From contig CALODP010000015.1 in the NCBI GenBank assembly GCA_942492055.1, forward strand, positions 62,001 to 126,000: 64,000 nt of DNA, written 5' to 3'. Source of the stretch: CALODP01 sp942492055. GTDB lineage: Bacteria; Bacteroidota; Ignavibacteria; Ignavibacteriales; Melioribacteraceae. The position numbers and the translations under genes were made by a program. Position 1 is the first letter of the stretch; every line of letters starts with the position of its first letter. The notes under the pieces were generated by a model. That model was not told where the DNA came from and searched no databases. It saw only the letters and a list, made by a program, of their open reading frames with translations. Positions 36,551 through 46,086 of this stretch are shown piece by piece.

Positions 36551-37177
36551 ATGGCTGATTTGAAAAATATATTTCTTTTCAGGATGGTTCATATAAATAA
36601 TGTTCCCCATATCCTGGAAAATGGGATTACCCATTCGGCTTCTTCGAAAGCCAATAGGAATTATATATCTATTGGGGACGTCTCCATTATTTCAACGAGA
36701 GAAGGGCTTGTAGTTCCGAATTCCGGGAAAAATCTGGCTGATTTTATTCCCTTTTATTTTGGACCCAGGATGCCGATGTTGTATGTATTACAAGGGGGCT
36801 TTAACGATGTTCCCATAAGGGAACCGAGAGATATAGTTTATTGTGTTACCAGTGTTGCCGATATTATAGATTGCGGAATAGAATTCTATTTTACAGACGG
36901 ACACGCTGTAAACAGATTATCCGGATATTATACAATTGATGATGTTGCGAATATCGAACAAATTGTTGATATGAGGGCGGTAGAAGCAAAATATTGGAAC
37001 AAGGATGATGATCTTGATTTAAAGCGAAGAAAAGAGGCGGAGTTTTTAGTTTCCGAAGATATTCCTCCTGGAGCTATTAGAGGCTGGGTAGTATATTCCG
37101 ATGAGGCCAAAGATGAAATGGCAAAATTCGGGATAGATGCAAATAAAATTACTGTGAAACCAAATTATTATTTTTGA
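36551..37177 (+). CDS. darT: DarT-type ssDNA thymidine ADP-ribosyltransferase toxin
   Basis: A 208-residue DUF4433-family protein. I choose the ATG at 36551 over an in-frame TTG at 36542. Conserved landmarks are FRMVHINNVPHILENGI (NAD-binding start), ISIGDVSIISTR, the FIPFYFGPRMPMLYVL segment, FYFTDGHA, and a late KEAEFLV stretch holding the candidate catalytic Glu. Characterised DarT enzymes attach ADP-ribose from NAD to thymidine in single-stranded DNA, which blocks replication. Here that activity is by homology. The gene is followed two bases later by its antitoxin darG, the standard order. Some DarTG systems act in anti-phage defence. Confidence 0.93.
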   Translation: MADLKNIFLFRMVHINNVPHILENGITHSASSKANRNYISIGDVSIISTREGLVVPNSGKNLADFIPFYFGPRMPMLYVLQGGFNDVPIREPRDIVYCVTSVADIIDCGIEFYFTDGHAVNRLSGYYTIDDVANIEQIVDMRAVEAKYWNKDDDLDLKRRKEAEFLVSEDIPPGAIRGWVVYSDEAKDEMAKFGIDANKITVKPNYYF

Positions 37178-37178
37178 T

Positions 37179-38204
37179 ATGATACATTTAGTAAAAGGGA
37201 ACTTGTTCGATTCCAAGGCTGAAGCATTGGTTAATACCGTTAATACAGTTGGGGTAATGGGGAAAGGTATTGCTTTGCAATTTAAGATGAAATATCCCAA
37301 GAATTTTAATCTCTATTTCAAAGCATGTAAAGAAAAAACTTTGGAAATAGGTAATTTGCTGATTACGGAAAACGATACAGACAAAAAGATTATAATCAAT
37401 TTCCCTACCAAAAAGCATTGGAGAAATCCTTCTCGCTATGAATATATAGAAAAAGGTTTAAAACGGTTAGTTGACGAGATTAAGGCAAGAAGGATTAAGT
37501 CAATTGCTATTCCTCCTTTAGGAGCCGGAAACGGTGGATTGGATTGGAAAAGAGTTAAGAGTTTGATCGAACAAAGTCTATTAGGATTAGAGTGTGAAAT
37601 ATTTCTTTATGAACCTAATGAAAAAATCCAAGAAGTATTAAAGGAAAAAAAAGTTTCTCTTACTCCTGCCAGAGCGATGTTGTTGTATGTTTTGTATGAC
37701 CTGGTAAGGAACGGTGAGTTCGTTTCCGAATTCGCTTCTGAGAAAATAGCCTATTTTCTACAAAGATTTGGTGCTGAAGAGGAGTTTAATCTTGAATTCA
37801 AACCATGCTTTTACGGTCCGTATTCCGGAAAAGTAAAACACGTTTTGCATTATTTGGATGGGAGTTATATTACCGGTTATTTTTCTAATGATAAAAAGCC
37901 ATTTGAAGAAATTAATTTGGTGATGAGTGCCGAAAAGGAAGTTTTTGATTATTTGAGTGGATCGGATAAGTATCTGCAAATTGCGGAAAAGACTAAAAGC
38001 TTTTTGGCCGGATATTATTCTCCATTTGCTCTTGAGTTACTTTCTTCGGTTGATTTTGTTTCACAAAATATCGGATCATTTGAGGAGGATGAGATAATTA
38101 AAGAATTATCTCATTGGAGCATTAGAAAGAGTAAAATGTTTTCCGATAAAAAATATGTTAATCTTGCTCTTAAAAAGGTAGCAGAATATTCTGTAATGTC
38201 TTAA
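37179..38204 (+). CDS. darG: DarG-type macrodomain antitoxin
   Basis: A 341-residue protein. Residues 1 to about 155 are a macrodomain: MIHLVKGNLFDSKAEALVNT, NTVGVMGKGIALQFK (ADP-ribose pocket) and IAIPPLGAGNGGLDW. Known DarG removes the ADP-ribose placed on DNA by DarT. The C-terminal half (from RAMLLYVLYDLVRNGEF through YGPYSGKVKHVLHYL) matches the second domain of DarG that binds and neutralises the toxin directly. It begins two bases after darT, so the pair is co-transcribed and balanced. The two-domain length is complete, which argues that the system is intact. Confidence 0.93.
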   Translation: MIHLVKGNLFDSKAEALVNTVNTVGVMGKGIALQFKMKYPKNFNLYFKACKEKTLEIGNLLITENDTDKKIIINFPTKKHWRNPSRYEYIEKGLKRLVDEIKARRIKSIAIPPLGAGNGGLDWKRVKSLIEQSLLGLECEIFLYEPNEKIQEVLKEKKVSLTPARAMLLYVLYDLVRNGEFVSEFASEKIAYFLQRFGAEEEFNLEFKPCFYGPYSGKVKHVLHYLDGSYITGYFSNDKKPFEEINLVMSAEKEVFDYLSGSDKYLQIAEKTKSFLAGYYSPFALELLSSVDFVSQNIGSFEEDEIIKELSHWSIRKSKMFSDKKYVNLALKKVAEYSVMS

Positions 38205-38345
38205 TAATTTTTATCTCTATTCAAAAACTACTCATTCGATAAAATTTTCCATTAATTTTTGAGATATCTTACTTCGACGGTTAGAGATGTCGGGAATTTT
38301 TCTTATTTTTACGTGCTGAAGAATAATCATAAAGGCGATGGGAAC

Positions 38346-39974
38346 ATGACATTCAAAAAAAAGGTTAAGTACATTTTTGTTACAGGTGGAGTTGTTTCTT
38401 CACTTGGAAAAGGAATTACAGCTTCAGCATTAGGATTGTTGTTAAAACAACGCGGATATAGTGTTACAATTCAGAAATTCGATCCGTATATAAATGTTGA
38501 TCCGGGAACAATGAGTCCGTTTCAGCATGGCGAGGTTTACGTTACTGATGATGGCGCCGAAACCGATTTGGATTTGGGACATTACGAGCGCTTTCTTGAT
38601 GTAAGCATGACCAAAAACAATAACACCACAACCGGCCAGGTTTATCACGAAGTTATTTCGAAAGAGAGACGAGGTGATTATCTTGGTGCTACTATTCAGG
38701 TTATCCCTCATATTACCGATGAAATCAAAAGAAGAATGAAGGTTCTTGGTGAAACAGGAAAGTATGATATCGTTATAACCGAAATCGGTGGAACAGTTGG
38801 TGATATTGAAAGTTTGCCATTCATGGAAGCAATGCGTCAGTTGATGCTTGAGCTTGGAAGAAAGAACGCTATCAGTATGCACGTTACTTTGGTCCCTTAT
38901 ATTTCATCAGCCGGTGAAGTAAAAACCAAACCGACACAGCACAGTGTTAAGAAGCTTTTGGAATTGGGTATTCAGCCAAATATTCTTATTTGCCGTTCCG
39001 AAGAGGAATTGAGCGAAGAGATAAGAGAGAAGATAGCCCTATTCTGTAACGTAGATAGCAAATGTGTAATTTCGAATTACAATTGCGCTTCCATTTACGA
39101 AGTTCCCGTTACTTTGTTCAAGCAAAACTTAGACAGACTTGTTCTGAAGAGACTAAAATTACCTGATATAAATATTGAACTCACAAAATGGAATGAGTTC
39201 CTCGGTCAGATAAAAGGGGCCGAAAGGGATGTTAAAATTGCTGTAACCGGTAAATATACCGAGTGCCAGGACGCCTATAAGAGTATCTCCGAAGCCTTTT
39301 TTCATGCGGGAGCTGAGAATAATGTAAAGGTTAAAGCCGATTACATAAGCACCGAAGAGATTACCGATAAGAACGTCGCTGAAATATTAAGCGGTTACGA
39401 CGGAATTTTGGTTCCGGGCGGTTTCGGCGAAAGAGGTATCGAAGGAAAGATAGAAACAATCAGATACGCAAGAGAGAATAACATTCCTTTCTTGGGAATA
39501 TGTCTCGGAATGCAATGCGCGGTAATTGAGTTTGCAAGAAACGTTTCCGGTATTAAAGAAGCCAATAGCGCGGAGTTTGTTGAGAACGATTATGAGGTTA
39601 TTCACCTTATGCCTGAGCAGTTGAAGGTAAAACTGAAAGGTGGTTCCATGCGTTTGGGAGCTTATCCGTGCGTATTGGAAAAAGATACAAAATCCTTCGA
39701 CGCATATGGCGAGGAAGAGATATCGGAAAGACATCGCCACAGATTTGAGGTTAATAACGAATTTGTTGAGCAGTTGAAGAAGGACGGTTTGGTAATAAGT
39801 GGTGTTTCTCCGGACAGAGAGTTGGTTGAGATGGTTGAATTGCCAAATCATCCGTGGTTTGTCGGATGCCAGTTCCATCCTGAATTAAAATCTCGCGCTA
39901 CAAAAGCTCATCCTCTATTCAGAGAATTTATAAGAGCGGCAAGCGAGAATTCACTGAAAAATGCTAATGATTAA
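38346..39974 (+). CDS. pyrG: CTP synthase
   Basis: A 542-residue enzyme that aminates UTP to CTP using glutamine and ATP. The frame is open from 38259, but the ATG at 38346 gives the family N-terminus (KYIFVTGGVVSSLGKGITAS). The synthetase domain has DPGTMSPFQHGEVYVTDDGA and EIGGTVGDIESLPF. The glutaminase domain has PGGFGERG, the nucleophile Cys in GICLGMQC and the FHPELKS His/Glu pair. The stop overlaps the ATG of the next gene (TAATG). Confidence 0.97.
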   Translation: MTFKKKVKYIFVTGGVVSSLGKGITASALGLLLKQRGYSVTIQKFDPYINVDPGTMSPFQHGEVYVTDDGAETDLDLGHYERFLDVSMTKNNNTTTGQVYHEVISKERRGDYLGATIQVIPHITDEIKRRMKVLGETGKYDIVITEIGGTVGDIESLPFMEAMRQLMLELGRKNAISMHVTLVPYISSAGEVKTKPTQHSVKKLLELGIQPNILICRSEEELSEEIREKIALFCNVDSKCVISNYNCASIYEVPVTLFKQNLDRLVLKRLKLPDINIELTKWNEFLGQIKGAERDVKIAVTGKYTECQDAYKSISEAFFHAGAENNVKVKADYISTEEITDKNVAEILSGYDGILVPGGFGERGIEGKIETIRYARENNIPFLGICLGMQCAVIEFARNVSGIKEANSAEFVENDYEVIHLMPEQLKVKLKGGSMRLGAYPCVLEKDTKSFDAYGEEEISERHRHRFEVNNEFVEQLKKDGLVISGVSPDRELVEMVELPNHPWFVGCQFHPELKSRATKAHPLFREFIRAASENSLKNAND

Positions 39975-41464
39975 TGAAAATAAAACTACTCCTATTCTGT
40001 TTAATATTATCATTTAAGTTTATAATCGGGCAATCTTTGCCCGATTCTTCTTTCTACTCGGCCAATGAGGCCTTCTATCGCTTTGATTTCGAAGAAGCGC
40101 AATCAAAATTCGAATCCCTAATAGAAAAATATCCATCAGCTCCGAGCGGTTATCTCGGAATAGCCAAAATGCATTTGTGGTTCTTTCTCGGGGCGCAAGA
40201 TCCGGGGGAGTTCGGAATATTCGAGAAATACGCGAGTCTGGCTTTGGAAAAAGGGGAAGCTATGGCCGATAAATATCCCGATAGCAAAGAGGTTTTATAT
40301 TTATTAGGGGAAATCAATACAATGCGAGCGATTGCCTTTACTACAAAGGGGAGCACGCTCGACGCGTTTTGGGCAACCAAGAGCGCGATTGGATATTATG
40401 AGGATGTACTTGATCTCGATCCGGAGTTTTACGACGCTTATTTGGGGATAGGGCTTTTCAAATACGCCTTGAGTTATGTACCGGGCGTTTTTCAATGGGC
40501 ATTATCTTTAACCGGGCTATCCGCCGACGAAGAACTCGGGTTGAAGTATATCGAGTACGCCGCTAAAGGGGGAAAAAGATTTCAGACCGAAGCGTTATTT
40601 CATTTATCCAAAATGTATATGGATTATGTGGCTAACTATACCGAATCGGAAAAGATTTTGGATGAGTTATTGGCCAAGTATCCCGATAATGTTCTTTTTC
40701 ATTACCAATACGCAATATTGAAAATGAAATCGAGAAATCCGGAAGAAGCTGAGCCTGCCTTGAGAAAGATATTGGAGCTAAATAATCCCTATTTCGAACA
40801 GACCACAGCGTTTTCACTCTTTTTATTAGGGGATATCAATTTTTCGAGAAATAATTTCGAAAAGGCATATGAGTATTATGATAAATTTATCAATCGAGCA
40901 AGAATAGTAGATTATACAGGAATAGCTTCCTACAGAGCGGGGATTTCTCTGGAAATGCTTGGTAAGGAGATGGACGCCAAGGAATATTATCTTTTGGGAA
41001 GAAACGGTAATCCCGATATAGCTGATGATCGGATCGCCAAGACCGAATGTCAGATCCGTTTTTCAAATCCCTTAACGGATGTGGATAAATTGTTGATAAC
41101 CGTAAAGAATTTTCTGACTGCCGGAAAATACGACGAGATAGTAAAAATATTACCGGAAGAACCGGAAAATATTACTAATCCGGAAAAGAGGGGAGTGGCT
41201 TATTCCTATTTGGCAGAGGCAAATCTTTATCTGGGTAATTACGAAAAGAGCAAAAGGTTGGCGACACTTGCCACAAAATTTGATTACGAAGAGAAACAAT
41301 CGGTAATGGCTACCTCTTATTATTTGTTGGCTGAAGCATCGTTGAAGTTAGGGGAAAACGCGTCCGCCAAAGTTTATCTGGAAGAGGCGGAAGATAGAAA
41401 TGATTTCGAAAATAAGGACTACATTCAATCGAAAATCAATAAATTGAAATCAATTATTAGATAA
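39974..41464 (+). CDS. Exported tetratricopeptide-repeat protein
   Basis: A 496-residue protein with a signal peptide (MKIKLLLFCLILSFKFIIGQ). Many TPR-like helix pairs run from residue about 25 to the end, such as ANEAFYRFDFEEAQSKFESL, YEDVLDLDPEFYDAYLGIGL and ESEKILDELLAKYPDN. It overlaps the pyrG stop by one base, so it is translationally coupled, although a functional link to CTP synthesis is not evident. It is probably a periplasmic or outer-membrane-associated scaffold. No enzymatic motif is seen. Confidence 0.8.
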   Translation: MKIKLLLFCLILSFKFIIGQSLPDSSFYSANEAFYRFDFEEAQSKFESLIEKYPSAPSGYLGIAKMHLWFFLGAQDPGEFGIFEKYASLALEKGEAMADKYPDSKEVLYLLGEINTMRAIAFTTKGSTLDAFWATKSAIGYYEDVLDLDPEFYDAYLGIGLFKYALSYVPGVFQWALSLTGLSADEELGLKYIEYAAKGGKRFQTEALFHLSKMYMDYVANYTESEKILDELLAKYPDNVLFHYQYAILKMKSRNPEEAEPALRKILELNNPYFEQTTAFSLFLLGDINFSRNNFEKAYEYYDKFINRARIVDYTGIASYRAGISLEMLGKEMDAKEYYLLGRNGNPDIADDRIAKTECQIRFSNPLTDVDKLLITVKNFLTAGKYDEIVKILPEEPENITNPEKRGVAYSYLAEANLYLGNYEKSKRLATLATKFDYEEKQSVMATSYYLLAEASLKLGENASAKVYLEEAEDRNDFENKDYIQSKINKLKSIIR

Positions 41465-41573
41465 AATTCGTAAGTATATAAAAATAAGTGTGTTACAGCC
41501 CCATTTTCTTTGATTGATAATTGAATTTATCTACTCATTTCGGTAGATTTTACATTTAAAAATATTGAATTAT

Positions 41574-42191
41574 ATGTTAAAAATCGCAGTATTTGTATCC
41601 GGGCGGGGATCGAACCTCAAAGCAATCTTAGACGCAACAAAAACCACACTTCAAAACGTGGAAGTTGGAGCCGTTGTCAGCGATAAATGCGATTGCCCCG
41701 CGCTGGAATTAGCCAAAGAAAGAAACATCCCTACCTATTCGGTTAGGAGAAAATCCGCCGAAGGATATATCAATTATTCGGAACTTGTGGAAATATTCGG
41801 AAGAGCGAATATTGATTTAATTGTTTTGGCAGGATTTTTGAAAATGATTCCCTCTGAGTTGGTTGATTCCTATCCGGAAAAGATAATTAATATTCATCCT
41901 GCCTTGTTACCTTCTTTCGGGGGACAAGGAATGTATGGAATGAATGTTCACAAAGCTGTGTTTGATAAGTCATGCCAAATATCCGGGCCAACGGTTCATT
42001 TTGTTGATAAGATTTACGATAACGGAAAGATTATCGCTCAGCGGAGTGTGGATATTTCCGATGTCGAATCTCCGGAAGAGATAGCGGCAAGGGTGTTGAA
42101 GCTTGAGCATGAAATTTTACCTTATGTAGTTGGCAAGATAGCCGACGGAAAAGTGGAAAAAAGAGATAACAGAATATATATCAGAAAATAA
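41574..42191 (+). CDS. purN: Phosphoribosylglycinamide formyltransferase
   Basis: A 205-residue enzyme that transfers a formyl group from 10-formyl-tetrahydrofolate to glycinamide ribonucleotide, the third step of purine synthesis. The ATG at 41574 is preferred to a TTG nine bases upstream. Motifs are AVFVSGRGSNLKAI (phosphate loop), VLAGFLKMIP, the catalytic INIHPALLPSFGG (Asn and His) and the Asp in HFVDKIYDNGKII. It is followed 18 bases later by purH, another step of the same pathway. Confidence 0.95.
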   Translation: MLKIAVFVSGRGSNLKAILDATKTTLQNVEVGAVVSDKCDCPALELAKERNIPTYSVRRKSAEGYINYSELVEIFGRANIDLIVLAGFLKMIPSELVDSYPEKIINIHPALLPSFGGQGMYGMNVHKAVFDKSCQISGPTVHFVDKIYDNGKIIAQRSVDISDVESPEEIAARVLKLEHEILPYVVGKIADGKVEKRDNRIYIRK

Positions 42192-42209
42192 AAAACCTGG
42201 AGTTAAAGA

Positions 42210-43727
42210 TTGAAAAAGTATGCGTTAATCAGTGTTTCGGATAAAACCGGTATTGTTGATTTTGCGAAGAAGATTTCTGAAAATGGTTATGATATTTTGG
42301 CCACTGGTAACTCAGCTAAGCTGATCATTGAAAACGGAATTGAATGCACAAAGATTGAAGATTATACCTCCTTCCCTGAAATATTTTCCGGAAGAGTAAA
42401 AACCCTTCAACCACAGATTTTCGGTGGAATTTTGATGCGTCGTGATAACGAAGATGATCAGAAACAAGCCGATGAAAACAAGATCAACCTGATTGATATC
42501 GTTTGCGTCAATCTTTATCCTTTCCCGAATGTTGTTAACAGAACCGATATTGATCTTCCTACTAAGATTGAGAATATCGACATCGGCGGACCAAGTTTGA
42601 TCAGAGCCGCTGCGAAGAATTACAAATTCGTTTCGGTACTTACTAATCCTAATCAATACGATAAATTCATGACGGAGTTGGCAGAAGGGGAAGTAGCCCT
42701 CGAAACTCGCCAAGAACTTGCGTTCGACGCGTTTTCGCACACTTCATACTATGATACACTAATAGCAAACTTTTTCGAATCGGAGTTCAATCATCAAAAG
42801 ACAGCAATCAGAGTAAATCACAAACTACAGAATGAATTAAGATACGGTGAAAATCCGCATCAGAATGCATATTTGTTCGGTGATTTCTACGATTATTTCA
42901 AAATATTGCACGGAAAGGAATTATCCTACAACAATATTATCGATTTATCAGCTGCAGTTGAAATAGTTAACGATTTGGCTGATCATTCTTGTGTAATTGT
43001 TAAACACACTAATCCGTGTGGAGCCGCAACAGCTGAGAATGCTTTCGACGCTTATGTAAACGCTCTTTCGTGTGATCCGGTCTCTTCTTTCGGTGGTATT
43101 GTTGCTTTCAACGAGACTGTCGATTTGAAAACCGCTGAGAAATTGAATGAAATCTTCTTGGAAATTATCTGTGCTCCTGATTTCGATAATGACGCGTTGG
43201 AAATTTTGAAGAAGAAGAAAAACAGAAGATTAGTAAAAATTCAGAAAGAAATAGAAAGCAATACACTTCAGTTCAAGAATATTCCTGGCGGAGTAATTGC
43301 ACAAAATAAAGATAATTCTAAAATTGACGAACTTACTTTGACAAACGTTACCGAGCGCAAATATACCGAAGCCGAGTTGAAAGATTTGAAATTCGCTTGG
43401 GTAATATGCAAGCACACAAAATCGAACGCGATTGTGTTTGTAAAAGATCAAAAAGCTATCGGTGTTGGTGCCGGTCAGATGTCAAGAATCGATTCGTCAA
43501 AAATAGCGGCCAGCAAAGCTACACAGTTCGGACATTCCTTAGAGGGAGCCGTAGCTGCATCCGACGCTTACTTCCCGTTTGCTGACGGTTTAATTGAAAT
43601 AGCAAACCAGGGTATTACAGCAGTAATTCAACCCGGTGGATCAGTCAGAGACGAAGAAGTTATTAACGCCGCTAAAGAAAAAAATATTTCAATGGTATTT
43701 ACCGGTATTAGAAACTTTAAACACTAG
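42210..43727 (+). CDS. purH: Bifunctional AICAR transformylase / IMP cyclohydrolase
   Basis: A 505-residue enzyme for the last two steps of IMP synthesis. The start is a TTG at 42210 with GGAG about seven bases upstream. The N-terminal cyclohydrolase shows ALISVSDKTGIVDFAKKI and GGVLMRR-like GGILMRRDNEDD. The C-terminal transformylase shows RYGENPHQNAY, VKHTNPCGAATAENAF, GGIVAFNETVD and the end AVIQPGGSVRDEEVI. It is placed with purN and ahead of the rod-shape genes. Confidence 0.96.
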   Translation: MKKYALISVSDKTGIVDFAKKISENGYDILATGNSAKLIIENGIECTKIEDYTSFPEIFSGRVKTLQPQIFGGILMRRDNEDDQKQADENKINLIDIVCVNLYPFPNVVNRTDIDLPTKIENIDIGGPSLIRAAAKNYKFVSVLTNPNQYDKFMTELAEGEVALETRQELAFDAFSHTSYYDTLIANFFESEFNHQKTAIRVNHKLQNELRYGENPHQNAYLFGDFYDYFKILHGKELSYNNIIDLSAAVEIVNDLADHSCVIVKHTNPCGAATAENAFDAYVNALSCDPVSSFGGIVAFNETVDLKTAEKLNEIFLEIICAPDFDNDALEILKKKKNRRLVKIQKEIESNTLQFKNIPGGVIAQNKDNSKIDELTLTNVTERKYTEAELKDLKFAWVICKHTKSNAIVFVKDQKAIGVGAGQMSRIDSSKIAASKATQFGHSLEGAVAASDAYFPFADGLIEIANQGITAVIQPGGSVRDEEVINAAKEKNISMVFTGIRNFKH

Positions 43728-43735
43728 AGGAATGA

Positions 43736-44761
43736 ATGGGAATATTCGACTTTTTCTCAACCGATATTGCAATGGATCTTGGTACAGCCAATACCCTTAT
43801 TGCCGTTAAAGGTAAAGGGATTGTACTTAACGAGCCATCGATAGTTGCATTTGACAGAAATACAAAAAAGATCATCGCTTTGGGAAACAAAGCCAAAGAG
43901 ATGCAGGGAAGAGAGCACAGGGATATCAGAGTATCGAGGCCTATGCGCGACGGTGTGATAGCCGATTTTGAAATTGCCGAGGGAATGATAAGGGCATTTA
44001 TCAAAAAGGTTAGTGCCGGATCTCTTTCAAGCAGAAGAATAGTTGTGGCTATTCCAAGTGGTGTTACTGAGGTTGAGAAAAGGGCGGTTAGAGATAGCGC
44101 CGAACATGCCGGAGCGAAAGAAGTTCATTTGATTGCCGAGCCAATGGCCGCAGCCATAGGAATCGGGATTGATGTTGAGGCTCCGGTCGGTAATATGATT
44201 ATTGATATTGGTGGCGGTACCACTGAGATAGCTGTCATAGCTCTTTCCGGTATCGTTAACGAAGAATCGGTACGCATTGCCGGCGACGAAATGAATAACG
44301 CTATCATGCAGTTCTTCAAAAAGAATTACAATCTTCTTATCGGAGAGAGAACAGCCGAAGCTATCAAATGCGAAGTTGGTTCTGCCGTTCCGTTGAAAGA
44401 AGAGGTAACCGTTCAGGTAAAAGGTCGTGACTTAGTAGGTGGTATTCCCAAAACAGCCGAAGTTAGTTCCGTTGAAATAAGAGAAGCGTTGAATGAGAAT
44501 ATTTCTCAGATAGTTGACGCTGTTAAGCAGACTCTCGAAAGAACTCCTCCCGAGTTATCCGCAGATATTTTGGATCGTGGTGTTATGTTGTCGGGTGGGG
44601 GAGCTCTATTGAAAGGGCTTGACGAAAGAATTCGAATGGAAACAAATTTGCCGGTGCACGTTGCCGACGATCCACTAACAGCAGTTGTTAGAGGTGCCGG
44701 AGCGACCATCGAGCATTTGAATAAATATTCCAAGGTATTTATACGTAAAAGAAATTATTAA
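43736..44761 (+). CDS. mreB: Rod shape-determining actin-like protein MreB
   Basis: A 341-residue bacterial actin. Phosphate-binding loops FSTDIAMDLGTANTLI and IDIGGGTTEIAVIALSG, the segment LIAEPMAAAIG, and the adenosine motif GVMLSGGGALLKGLDERI are visible. It polymerises under the inner membrane and directs the elongation machinery. It heads a complete mreBCD-mrdA-rodA run, with one-base overlap to mreC (TAATG), so the cell is expected to be rod-shaped. Confidence 0.97.
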   Translation: MGIFDFFSTDIAMDLGTANTLIAVKGKGIVLNEPSIVAFDRNTKKIIALGNKAKEMQGREHRDIRVSRPMRDGVIADFEIAEGMIRAFIKKVSAGSLSSRRIVVAIPSGVTEVEKRAVRDSAEHAGAKEVHLIAEPMAAAIGIGIDVEAPVGNMIIDIGGGTTEIAVIALSGIVNEESVRIAGDEMNNAIMQFFKKNYNLLIGERTAEAIKCEVGSAVPLKEEVTVQVKGRDLVGGIPKTAEVSSVEIREALNENISQIVDAVKQTLERTPPELSADILDRGVMLSGGGALLKGLDERIRMETNLPVHVADDPLTAVVRGAGATIEHLNKYSKVFIRKRNY

Positions 44762-45594
44762 TGAAATTTTCTATTAAAAATTTAATAGCGAGTTTTAAGG
44801 AATATCTACTTCTTGTAGTTCTTCTATTAATATCCCTTTCTATCCTTTCGTTGAACGAAAGTGAAAAAGTGAAAAAGCTGAAAGCATATGCTTTCGGCGG
44901 TTTTGCTTTCGTAACCAACATTGCCAATTCGATTACCGATTGGACTGGCGAAAACGATGAGCTTCTGAAACAAAAAAGAATCAATGCCGAGTTGATGTTG
45001 CAAGTAAGTATGTTGCGTCAATACGGGCTTGAGAATAATAGCTTGAGAGAGTTATTGAATTTCAGGGATTCCACCGCAAAGCCATTATTTCCTGCGGAAG
45101 TAGTTTCCAAAATGATTTCAAAGGCCCGCAGTAGTTTTATACTTAATGTAGGCAGAAAAGATAGCATTAAAATTGGAATGCCTGTAATAAATGAGAAAGG
45201 GCTGGTTGGAATAATTACAAATATCTCCGAGGATTTTTCCAGAGTAAGAACACTAAAGAATAGCAATCTTAAAATTACGGTAAAAAACGAGCGCACTAAC
45301 ATTAACGGTGTTATGGGATGGTCCGGTAAAGAATTGGTTATCAGAAATATTCCTACAACTGCTGAGATGAAAGTTGGGGACAGAATTGTTATTTCCGAAT
45401 TTAGTACGATTTTTCCGCCTACTATTCCGGTTGGTATAATTTCCGAGAAAGTCTCAACAATTTCAGGGGAATTAAGTAGCGTGATAGTTACCCCCTTTGT
45501 AGAAGTTGATGCCGTTGAAAATGTTTTTGTTTTAGGAGTTGTTCCTAGCAAACAAGTTAACGAATTAGAATTAAATCTTATGCTGAAGAAATAG
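44761..45594 (+). CDS. mreC: Rod shape-determining protein MreC
   Basis: A 277-residue bitopic protein. One membrane helix lies near the N-terminus (EYLLLVVLLLISLSILSL), followed by a coiled coil around LKQKRINAELMLQVSMLRQY and a periplasmic double beta barrel (ILNVGRKDSIKIGMPVINEK, GLVGII, and GDRIVISEFSTIFPPTIPVG). It bridges MreB and the periplasmic penicillin-binding protein. It is coupled to mreB by overlapping stop and start. Confidence 0.93.
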   Translation: MKFSIKNLIASFKEYLLLVVLLLISLSILSLNESEKVKKLKAYAFGGFAFVTNIANSITDWTGENDELLKQKRINAELMLQVSMLRQYGLENNSLRELLNFRDSTAKPLFPAEVVSKMISKARSSFILNVGRKDSIKIGMPVINEKGLVGIITNISEDFSRVRTLKNSNLKITVKNERTNINGVMGWSGKELVIRNIPTTAEMKVGDRIVISEFSTIFPPTIPVGIISEKVSTISGELSSVIVTPFVEVDAVENVFVLGVVPSKQVNELELNLMLKK

Positions 45595-45597
45595 AAT

Positions 45598-46086
45598 ATG
45601 TTACTAAGATTGTTAATACCGATACTCATTGCAATTCCGCTAGTTGTTTTACAACAGACTCTTATTCCTATGGTTTCTGTATACGGGATAGTTCCTGATT
45701 TGGTGCTGATATTATTGGTATTTTATTCCGTGAGGAACGGGCAAATATTCGGAACATTGTTAGGATTCGGATTAGGAATAATAATGGATTTATCTTCCGG
45801 CGGAGTATTGGGAAGTGCTATGTTTGCCAAAACACTAAGTGGTTTTGTTGCCGGATATTTCTATAACGAAAACAATGTTATTGAAAATACCTCCTCATAT
45901 AGATTCGTAATGATTCTGTTCCTTTGTTCGATAATAGATTCTTTTTTCTATTCGGTTTTTGGAGTCAAAGAACTTGAATTAAGTTTCTTTTCACTTTTTA
46001 TGGAAGCCGCAATTCTTCCGGCTACATACACCGCTCTTATTGGCCTCCCCTTGATTTTGTTTAACATGGGGCGGGCAGATCAATGA
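45598..46086 (+). CDS. mreD: Rod shape-determining protein MreD
   Basis: A 162-residue polytopic membrane protein of about five helices. It has the family look of VSVYGIVPDLVLILLVFYSV with LLGFGLGIIMDLSSGGVLG. It stands three bases after mreC and overlaps mrdA by four bases, in the canonical order. Sequence conservation of MreD is low, so order supports the call. Confidence 0.88.
   Translation: MLLRLLIPILIAIPLVVLQQTLIPMVSVYGIVPDLVLILLVFYSVRNGQIFGTLLGFGLGIIMDLSSGGVLGSAMFAKTLSGFVAGYFYNENNVIENTSSYRFVMILFLCSIIDSFFYSVFGVKELELSFFSLFMEAAILPATYTALIGLPLILFNMGRADQ

Noticed and set aside
38259..38345. Upstream extension of pyrG
   Set aside because: It begins with TTG, has no family resemblance, and the ATG at 38346 gives the standard CTP synthase N-terminus.
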